Assembly: GCA_012295275.1 (NCBI GenBank)
Contig: CM022678.1
Location: 9,406,030-9,446,029 of the forward strand
DNA from: Chrysomallon squamiferum
Taxonomy: Eukaryota; Mollusca; Gastropoda; Neomphalida; Peltospiridae
Direction: 5' to 3'
DNA length: 40,000 nt
A program made the translations under genes and the position numbers. The notes below the pieces were generated by a model that saw only the letters and a program-made list of their open reading frames with translations, was not told the origin of the DNA and searched no databases. How positions within the stretch are numbered: position 1 is the stretch's first letter; each line of letters opens with the position of its first letter. Shown piece by piece: positions 32,176 to 40,000 of this stretch.

Positions 32176-32400
32176 ATGAAGATAAATCAATTAACAAAAT
32201 AATAAACAAACAAACAAACAGATATGTATTGAAGATAAATCAATTAACAAAATAACAAACAAACAAACAAACAAATATGTAGGCAAGAAACAATCAGTTA
32301 ACAAAATAATAAACAAACAAGCAAACAAACAAATAAATATGTAGGCAAGAAAAAATCAGTTAACAAAATAAGAAATAATTAAATATTATAATTGACTCGT
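32176..32400. repeat. Tandem repeat of about 60 bp with (AAAC)n
   Basis: Three to four copies of ATCAATTAACAAAATAA plus a run of ACAA/AACA plus ATATGTAGGCAAGAAA or ATATGTATTGAAGATAA. Confidence 0.85.
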
Positions 32401-32447
32401 ATGTAATAAATAAACGTCTCTGTCAGTGAATTTTTATTATTTTTCAG

Positions 32448-32526
32448 AATTTTCTCCAGCAGTGATAAAACTCGTTTATACAGAGTCTACCCAGTAACAC
32501 AGAAAACACTGAGTCCTCGGAAATGA
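32448..32526 (+). other. Possible terminal exon, 25 codons
   Basis: Plus strand after a strong acceptor (TTATTATTTTTCAG). One frame reads IFSSSDKTRLYRVYPVTQ then KTLSPRK and TGA. It could follow the Lys-rich first exon, but the phase from copy 1 would read NFLQQ and stop instead. Confidence 0.22.
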
Positions 32527-32759
32527 TCTGGAAATGCCAAGATCTATTTTTAGAAAGTGCGAGTTCGTTATTTTTTGAGGAAAACGCAAGTTAATGTGAA
32601 AATAATTTGTTGTTTTTATGCTTCCTAATTTATATTATATTATGTTATGTTATGTTATGTTACGTTTTGTTACTTTATGTTATGTTGCGTTCTATTTTGT
32701 CGTATTACGTATGTTATATTACTGTTATAACTTAATCCTGCATATGCCCAAACAATATG

Positions 32760-32763
32760 TTAT

Positions 32764-32819
<56 letters not shown>

Positions 32820-32850
32820 TGATAATAATAATTAAATAAATAAATAAAAA
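32760..32850. repeat. (AAT)n and (AAAT)n microsatellite
   Basis: About 17 AAT units, a short GATGAT interruption, then AAAT units. Confidence 0.95.
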
Positions 32851-33112
32851 AATCTGCTAAGAACAAACTTCCAGAGCTTTCTCATAATTGTATCATTGTA
32901 TTATTGTATAATTGCAGTTGTTATAGAAATAGTTACAGTAGTAGTAGTAGTTGTAGTAGTAAAGCTGTAGAAGCAGGAGTTGAGTTAACAACTGTAGTAT
33001 TAGAAGCACTAGTAACAGATGGTAGTAGTAGGAGTGCAAGACTTAGAAGTAGTGTTATCAAATCTATTCAGTTTACTAAATCAGGCCATGCATTGTAACT
33101 GAAATACCTCAC

Positions 33113-33198
33113 CTGAGTTTTATCTCCATCACGAGACGGTCAAAGTTCACTTCAAGCGGGTATATTAGATCACGTATATGTGACTTTGTCTCATAGAA
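33113..33198 (-). CDS. Intact small exon, unidentified
   Basis: Minus strand, 86 bp, acceptor CCAGTTTTCAG, donor ACTCAG|GTGAGG. It is fully open: FYETKSHIRDLIYPLEVNF then DRLVMEIKLR. It contains several CpGs, unlike neighbouring DNA, consistent with selection or an unmethylated state. Family not recognised; no partner exon nearby. Confidence 0.4.
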
Positions 33199-33299
33199 CT
33201 GAAAACTGGTTTCTACGGTAACACAGCCTCATTGTCAATTCTTTGTTAGAAAACATCCAACCTGGTAAGAACTCCACTTTGTTTTATAGAAACTGCATT

Positions 33300-33720
<421 letters not shown>

Positions 33721-33893
33721 ATTTCTCTTCTGTATGCTAGCTGTAGACAATTTTAGTAAAGCAATAATTATTGTATATACTTAAGATAGTGTGATCTATA
33801 TATGAAATAGAGAAACTATAAACACTAAGAAAATGAATATTTTAAAATGTGTCAGTCTAGGCTGGTTTCTCGTGCTCATTGAATTCGATGTTT

Positions 33894-34085
33894 TCATTGA
33901 CATCTGCAGTAATCTAATAATTTGTAATCTTTGCACAGTCCGGTGGGCCCTTTTATGAAATAGAGCTTACTGAACCTCGAAATTCTGACCTTGTTTTGAT
34001 ACGCGTTTGACAGCGGGTTAGGCTTACATTTGTCCTGACGTGTTGAGAAATTTTGCAGTGTAATCTGTGTCATTAACGGCGTATA
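33894..34085 (-). other. Open, CpG-containing segment, doubtful exon
   Basis: Minus-strand frame downstream of the CA repeat: MTQITLQNFSTRQDKCKPNP, later VRISRFSKLYFIKGPTGL and a stop at 33894. No clear acceptor. Unique sequence with several CpGs; function unknown. Confidence 0.25.
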
Positions 34086-34086
34086 T

Positions 34087-34090
<4 letters not shown>

Positions 34091-34154
<64 letters not shown>

Positions 34155-34170
34155 TACACAAACACACACG
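34091..34170. repeat. (CA)n microsatellite
   Basis: About 30 CA units followed by AAATACACAAACACACACG. Confidence 0.96.
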
Positions 34171-34377
34171 TCAGTTGACTGATTCCGTTTTTTAAATTAG
34201 CTTTCACAAAACCCGTAAATAATTCAGTTGTTTTTATTTTATTTTGTATTATTACAAAATATGTTTCTAAATTAATTAACTTAAACTGTTGGTGTGTAAT
34301 TTATCTAATAGATGAGTGTAGTTTTATACTAATCTCTCTCATAGACAGTGATAATTAGCATTGTCACCATGTCACCA

Positions 34378-34530
34378 TGACAATAACAAAAACAACAACA
34401 GCAACTACAATAATAATAATAATAAAATAACAACAACAACAACAACAATAATAATAATAATAAAATAACAACAACAAAACAACAACAACAATAATAATAA
34501 TAATGATAATAATAATAATAATAATGACAC
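34378..34530. repeat. AAC/AAT trinucleotide microsatellite
   Basis: Alternating (AAC)n and (AAT)n blocks with a duplicated AAAATAACAACAAC junction. Confidence 0.93.
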
Positions 34531-34799
34531 GATAAAAAAATATTATTATTATAAATTTTCACAAAATCTGATCTTTTGTTTGATTTTTTTTCTTGTTAAA
34601 ACCCACGTTCCTCTGTAGACAGTGTAACTGCGTGAGTTCAAAACGTGACTAAACAGAGTCAAGTAGGTTTCGCCTCGGTAAACAAACAGAATGTAAACTT
34701 CTGTTAAACTGAACTTGTAGGGTATGAACACCTCTTTTTACGTCTAAACTTGTATTTCGTTTTTTTCTTTTTCTTAATTATATCCAGTATCATCCAGTT

Positions 34800-34885
34800 A
34801 GTCGTTCAGTTTCAGATCTGGGTTTTTTCCACTGGTTGTGTGTATTCATTTGCAGATCTGGGTTTTTGTTTGTGTATCACTGGTT
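34800..34885. repeat. Short duplication of TTTGCAGATCTGGGTTTTT
   Basis: CAGATCTGGGTTTTT occurs at about 34813 and 34853, each followed by a pyrimidine-rich CACTGGTTGTGTGTATT, giving a 40-bp tandem duplication that leads into the TG array. Confidence 0.8.
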
Positions 34886-35300
34886 GTGTGTATTGTGTGT
34901 GTGTGTGTATTGTGTGTGTGTATGTGTGTGTGTAATCTGTGTGTTTGTGTATTCTGTATGTGGTGTGTGTGTGTGTGTTTGTATGTGTGTTTGTATGTAT
35001 TCTGTAGTGTGTGTGTGTGTGTGTGGTGTACTGTTTGTATCTGTGTTATGTATTCTGTAGTATGTGTGTGTGTGTGTTGGTGTACTGTTTGTATCTGTGT
35101 GCTTTGTATGTATTATGTAGTATGTGTGTGTGTATGTGTTTGTGTTATGTCTGTAGATCTGTATATGTCTGTTATTTATGTATATGTATATATATGTGTA
35201 TGTATTTGTGTTGTGTGTTTATGTATTATGTGTATGTGTGTGTGTGTTGTGTGTGTATGTGTATGTGTCTGTGTTTATGTATGTGTGTGGGTGGATGGGT
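34886..35300. repeat. (TG)n-rich minisatellite
   Basis: TG tracts with recurrent TGTACTGTTTGTATCTGTGT and TATGTATTCTGTAGT units. The 178-codon Cys/Val frame is an artefact. Confidence 0.94.
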
Positions 35301-35303
35301 GTA

Positions 35304-35350
35304 AACTTAAAACATCTTCCTTTTCGCTTAAAACATCTTCCTTTTCGCTC
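35304..35350. repeat. 24-bp direct duplication
   Basis: TTAAAACATCTTCCTTTTCGC occurs twice in tandem, separated only by TTAAAACAT-type overlap. Confidence 0.85.
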
Positions 35351-36057
35351 GAGTATTTTATTCAATGTGATTAATGATATATCTAAGAAAACCCTCATTC
35401 CAGCTAGTTTATTATTGAAACTTTAAACAAATATAAATACATAATATAATACTAATACTAATAGTCTCTCTGACAGAAAATAATAACTTTTACTCACTGA
35501 GATTTGTTACAGTTAGATATACACACACACACACACACACGTATGTAAAAAAGTTTCTTTCTTTTCTTAGATAAAAACCATCTCTTTATATATTTTATTA
35601 TTTTTATGTTAGCATTTATACAGACTGAGCGAGATAAGTATAAGTACATAAATTACATTCAGAAATATTAATATGTGTACATACTGTCGACTATCAGATC
35701 GGTGAATAAATTTGATTAAATTCATATTATAATATGTTAGATCGGGAAATTAGTTTAATACTGACATAAATTATGACCAATTGTATGTTTGTGTTGTATT
35801 TGTTTAATTGTAATGTATTTTATTTCTTTATTTAACAAGTCGATTTATCTACATCATCTTTCTATGTGGAGTATGGTCTCCTGAATATATCTGTCATTAT
35901 AAAACACTCGTAATTTGTTTTATTGTTCACACCAGCAAACAAACAACTTAGTAAGTTTTGCTTCAGTAAACAAATAAAATGTTATTTGAAAAAACTTCAA
36001 AATAGGTTATGCGGTGAATGGAGACTTGAAAAGCTAAATATATCCAAAAAAAAAATA

Positions 36058-36095
<38 letters not shown>

Positions 36096-36182
36096 ATAGA
36101 AAGAGAGAAGCAGAAGAAGAAAAATTCCTTTGTTCATCAGTGAAACAAAATCTTATTTTATCTCCTTACAGTGGCCATATTC

Positions 36183-36186
<4 letters not shown>

Positions 36187-36228
<42 letters not shown>
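36187..36228. repeat. Poly-T run, about 40 bases
   Basis: Uninterrupted T run. It could be the reverse-strand A-tail of a retro-insertion, but no element body is recognised next to it. Confidence 0.95.
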
Positions 36229-36268
36229 CTCTGGACGCTGTTAACTGAACAAAAGACGGAGATTAGAC

Positions 36269-36352
36269 TTTGTCATTTTGACCTTTTCTTTCCTGGGAAA
36301 AATATATGTGTGTATAAATTTTCCTCAGGAAAGAAAAGGTAGAAATGACAAA
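36269..36352. repeat. Near-perfect hairpin (33-bp arms, 17-base loop)
   Basis: Left arm TTTGTCATTTTGACCTTTTC continuing TTTCCTGGGAAAA (36269-36301); right arm TTTTCCTCAGGAAAGAAAAG continuing GTAGAAATGACAAA (36319-36352). The arms pair with about three mismatches and one single-base bulge. The AT-rich loop is ATATATGTGTGTATAAA. Confidence 0.9.
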
Positions 36353-36639
36353 TATATATATATATATATCGATAGATAGATATAAAACAAAACATAATGT
36401 GTTCGTAACTAAAAACAGAAAGTAGCGGCAACATATGTTAAAATAAATTACGTTTATTTTTGTAAATTTATTAACTAAGCTATAGATATACACAGAGCAA
36501 ATCAGCTGCACATAATCATCACATTTCATATAATAATTAATATCGGGAAATCAATTTAATTATAATGACAGAAAATAATAATTTTCCTCAGTGATATTTC
36601 ACAAACACACACACACACGTATATGCACGTGTATCTCAG

Positions 36640-37365
36640 AGAGAGAGAGATTAGATTAGATTAATTACACTTATAAAAATAATAAAATTTATTAAATTTA
36701 ATTACAATTATGCTTGTAGTTTGCGTATATTTGTGACAGTGTTTTATTTTTAATCATATCTCTTGTGTCCACTGAATGAACCTGACATTGTTAAACATTC
36801 AAGAACTCATCTCTTTCACGCATAGAAACAAATAGTATGTTTAGATTAGTCAATTAATGAAATATGTTCTATAATATATATATTTAATTAATTAGATTAA
36901 AACCATTTATATATATCTTAAATAAAATGAAATAAAGCTATTTAATACAGAGAAGAGATATATATATTTATTATTATTTTGTTACTATTGTTTATACGTG
37001 ACTGAAATCATATATTCACCTTGTATGCTGTTTTTCATTATTATAGTTTATTTATATATCTTACGAAAAGACCTGATACCGCCAGTTCACTTTTCAAGCT
37101 TAAACACGATACAATTTTGGCGGCTAAATGTATTATCTTTCTCTGTCCCACTTCAAGCTGGCCGCTGTGTCCATTATTACAACATGTGTGATAGACTCTA
37201 ACCAGCATTTTATAAATTAATTCAGTACATAAACTATGTTAAGGTAGTTGTTAATGTTAATCCTTTTTATTTAACTACAACAATTTAAAAATTTCACGAT
37301 TATTTTTTATCAGAAGAAACAAACGTTTTATAGAAAACTTCAAAGCTTCGACCCCCTTTTTTTTT
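36640..37365. other. AT-rich sequence without recognised gene
   Basis: No domain or splice-bordered exon found. A short CpG-bearing patch near 37060-37200 (GGCGGCTAAATG, CTGGCCGCTGTG) stands out but has no diagnosable coding content. Confidence 0.45.
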
Positions 37366-37369
37366 GTTT

Positions 37370-37508
37370 TACACGATATGGTATCTTCCGCTCAGTAAGT
37401 GTCGTCTGACAAAATCGGGCTGCGCTAATGCAAGAGTAAATTGACCTTGCAGTCGAACAAGCGGATACATTATTTTCAGCTGCTAAAATTTTCATTTCTC
37501 AAGACTAA
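37370..37508 (+). promoter_or_regulatory. Likely promoter and untranslated first exon of the RING gene
   Basis: Seven or so CpGs cluster here (TTCCGCTCAG, TGTCGTCTGA, ATCGGGCTGCGC, AGTCGAACAAGCGG) within CpG-poor DNA. A consensus donor AAGACTAA|GTAAGT ends the segment at 37508. The next good acceptor on the plus strand with a coding exon is at 38202, two bases before the ATG of the RING protein, so a noncoding first exon with an intron of about 0.7 kb is a simple model. Confidence 0.42.
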
Positions 37509-37519
37509 GTAAGTCAAAT

Positions 37520-37560
<41 letters not shown>

Positions 37561-37562
37561 TC
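37520..37562. repeat. (TAT)n microsatellite
   Basis: About 13 ATT units in the proposed first intron. Confidence 0.95.
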
Positions 37563-38019
37563 GTGTTCTAAGATATTTTAAAATATTATTTTCAAAGTCA
37601 ATTCCACGATTACTGTATCGTGCGTGGTATGTGATTTTCAAGAAAAGTAGGTCGTCACATTACGAGAAACGATTTCTTTTCTAGTGGTGTGATAAATTAA
37701 CTTGCAACATTCATGGATACTCACATATGTTTAGTTTGTTGGTGTTTTTTTCTTTGCTTCATACAATTTATTACAGCCGACTTCGTTTATTATATTAGTA
37801 TTGTCGCCCACAATTTACAACAAACTGTCGTCTTCCTTCTCGAATTAAGAGTGACGTCACAAGGTTAAATTTAGCAAGTTCGTAATGCACTTTTATTTTA
37901 CAAATAAGACTAAATAAACAGTTTTTTAATACTGTATTTACATTCGCAGTTTATATATTTATCATTTCATTTATTTATTTATATATACCATTCGTCGTAC
38001 CTCCAATCAATTGTTTTCA

Positions 38020-38021
<2 letters not shown>

Positions 38022-38091
<70 letters not shown>

Positions 38092-38162
38092 GTAATTATT
38101 ATTACTTAGTTACATTTTTCTTTCTGTATATTTTCACTTAGTCTTCCCAGGTGTTGTTGTTG

Positions 38163-38199
<37 letters not shown>

Positions 38200-38200
38200 C
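38022..38200. repeat. (ATT)n microsatellites, two blocks
   Basis: About 25 ATT units to 38100 and a GTT/ATT block at 38150-38197 that runs right up to the splice acceptor (TTATTCACAG), so it serves as the polypyrimidine-like tract of the RING exon. Confidence 0.95.
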
Positions 38201-38204
38201 AGAT

Positions 38205-38741
38205 ATGGCAACAGCTTCAAACTCGGATGACAGTATTTCGTGCTCGCTCTGTTTGGACGTTTTCGACAAACCCAGAACTCTTTATTGCGGACATTCGTTT
38301 TGTTGCAAATGCCTGCAGAATTACATCAGCACAAATTACGACAACAACGACACAGAAATAAGCTGCCCGTTCTGCAGGCAGAATGTCCACATTCCAGATA
38401 GCACGAAACCAGTGGAAACATGGGCAGCTCAGTTCTCTATTAACAGGTCACTGGTGGACGCCATTAACAAAATACAACATTCAAAGTTTTGTGAGTCAGC
38501 AGTGTTGTGTTTTGATTCGTCATTACAATACTCAGATTTTACAAAAGTACAGTCATTTAACTAAAAATATTTGTTATTTTATTAACTATCGCAGCATAAA
38601 GAAATAGAGGACGTTTTATTTATAACATTTTTCTACTAAGATTTTACATTTAGTTGAAAAAATATATTCTATAACTCTTCACATTGTATGTATGTCTTTA
38701 TCAATAGTAGTAGTACTAATTACTAATTCTATTATTATTAT

Positions 38742-38773
<32 letters not shown>

Positions 38774-40000
38774 TTTATTTATTTATTTACTTATTTCAGC
38801 TAAAAAGAGAGGCAACATTTCAATTCTGAGTTCTGTTTCTGAGAGTCTCAAAAACTTTAAGGAAGCTCTTCAGACAGAGATGGATGATAAGATTGAGCAA
38901 CTTCGCCAAGCCGTCGACATCAACGTCGCGGACACCACACAAGAGGTCAGAAGGATTGGTAACACACTAATAACAGATTTCACAGCCGCAGTCCACAAAG
39001 AACAAGACAGGCTAATAAGAGAAATAGAAAAATCTCAGAACTTTGTAAACTCAGAAATAGAAAAGTTGTTTAGAGAACACAAACATCTGATTGATGAAAA
39101 TGAAAAGTTTATAAAACTTGGTGAGGGTTTGTTAAAAGAAAAATCAGAGTCAGACATAAAAACAAATCTTCCAAAATTCACCAAACTTCAAAACACAACT
39201 TCCGAGTTTCTGACAAAATCTCTTTCACAAATAGAAAAAGCAGAATTCAAAATAAATCTGAGAAAATCTGAGAAAAAGAAAGAAATGTCTGTACACATCG
39301 GTGAAATAATCACAAACATGAAACAGACACACAGATAGACAAACATAGAAATAAACACAAAAACAAACACACACACACAGATAGACAAACAGACAGAAAC
39401 ACACAGACACCATTAACACAAAAACACAACACACAGACACACAATAGACAAACAGACAGACACACTCAAACACACAGACACCATTAACACAAAACACACA
39501 GAAGATAAAAACAGATCCTTTTTAACACAAAAAAACACAAGAAGATAAAACAAATCCTTTTGTGTTTTCCATCCTGGTGTCAGGTGAGGACAAGAGTAAA
39601 ATTGTTGTTAGTGATTGTAAAAATAAATGTGTAAAATGTTTTTGTTTAGAAAGAAAATCACTGATAAACAAACACGTGACTTCCACTAGTCCATGCGGTC
39701 TTGCTGAGTCACGTGGTCAGCGGGTGATGTTGTTGTTGTCGTTGCTCTGCCAGATGAAAATAAAATATTGTTTTTAAATTTGGAAAACTTCAAACTGATA
39801 AAAACAATTACAACTGGTAAACAGTATGAGTTTATCTCTGTGTTACCTGGCAACCGTCTCGCGGTCACTGGTGGGTGGTTGTCTAATCAGTGCTTGGACA
39901 TACTGACAGACAGTGGTCAGCTCATTAATTCTATCTCAACAGATTTGATCCCCAGTCCGAGCAGACTCACAGTTCAAGATCAATGTCTGATTGTTGTGTC
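38205..40000 (+). CDS. RING-coiled coil-NHL-like (TRIM-type) protein, partial, one frameshift
   Basis: Likely an E3 ubiquitin ligase of the TRIM/NHL type. Coding exons: 38205-38490, 38800-39300 and 39584 to the right edge. Exon 1 starts MATASNSDD two bases after an acceptor and carries a complete C3HC4 RING: Cys13/Cys16, Cys28/His30, Cys33/Cys36, Cys54/Cys57 (motifs CSLC, YCGHSFCCKC, CPFC), then a WAAQFSINRSLVDAINKI linker. It ends in phase 1 (GTGAGT) and joins exon 2 to restore a serine. Exon 2 is a long charged coiled coil (EVRRIGNTLI to KINLRKSEKK). A GTGAAA donor at 39301 and an acceptor at 39583 join as GGT and keep the frame; otherwise the frame ends at TAG 39336. Exon 3 reads like NHL/beta-propeller blades: EDKSKIVVSDCKNKCVKCF, then TSPCGLAES; after a one-base loss near 39720, ALPDENKILFLNLENFKLIK, LPGNRLAVTGGW and DILTDSGQLINSI. 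No B-box lies between RING and coiled coil. The frameshift may be an assembly error. Confidence 0.82.
38725..38790. repeat. (AGT)n and (TTTA)n in the first coding intron
   Basis: About ten AGT units and four TTTA units just before the acceptor at 38799. Confidence 0.92.
39310..39545. repeat. CA-rich minisatellite in the second coding intron
   Basis: ACACACAGATAGACAAACAG and CACACAGACACCATTAACAC units, each present two or more times, followed by two copies of ACACAAGAAGATAAAACA/AAATCCTTTT. They lie in the intron predicted from 39301 to 39583. Confidence 0.88.

Noticed and set aside
35460-36620. Possible ancient duplication of the segments near 35470-35540 and 36545-36620
   Set aside because: Shared phrases (GACAGAAAATAATAA, a CA run, CGTAT) are short and low in complexity; homology cannot be shown by eye.

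Overview
This is a window of AT-rich nuclear DNA from an animal. Split exons with clear GT/AG borders, a RING-coiled coil-NHL type gene, relics of EGFR-family and CAMSAP-family genes, LINE and DNA-transposon fossils and very long simple repeats all fit a metazoan. The TRIM/NHL-like gene type and repeat load suggest a lophotrochozoan such as a mollusc, but nothing here fixes the species. There is no sign of prokaryotic gene organisation.

Layout. 0.4-1.6 kb (minus): an unprocessed EGFR/ErbB pseudogene covering the transmembrane exon, the glycine-loop exon and the exon with the VAIK lysine. 2.0-5.5 kb: tandem repeats, a probable solo LTR, a lone leucine-rich-repeat-like exon and a large Thr-coding minisatellite field. 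5.8-7.06 kb (minus): reverse transcriptase and C-terminal region of an L1/Tx1-like LINE. 7-11 kb: micro- and minisatellites. 11.2-16.3 kb (minus): a scatter of small exon-like segments with good splice sites but mostly broken frames, a second LINE shard and a DDE transposase shard. 16.6-17.4 kb: a 61-bp tandem array. 17.6-20.5 kb: a 2.85-kb DNA transposon with inverted repeats of about 630 bp, a 4-bp target duplication and a decayed internal gene. 20.5-22.3 kb: a dispersed repeat, a tandem duplication and a LINE endonuclease relic. 22.4-24.3 kb (minus): four exons of a CAMSAP/Patronin-type gene around its calponin-homology domain, with lesions. 26.9-29.2 kb (minus): unidentified exon-like segments. 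29.8-32.1 kb: a 1.15-kb tandem duplication whose core is CpG-enriched and promoter-like. 32-37 kb: simple repeats, one intact small exon and a hairpin. 37.4-40 kb (plus): the best gene in the window, a RING-coiled coil-NHL-like protein running off the right edge, with one apparent frameshift.

The genes do not form a pathway. Most of the window is intergenic or intronic sequence in which duplicated gene pieces are decaying among mobile-element fossils. Many lesions are in-frame TGA codons, several where CGA would give arginine, as expected from CpG decay. All identifications come from reading translated sequence and recalled family motifs; no search was run.
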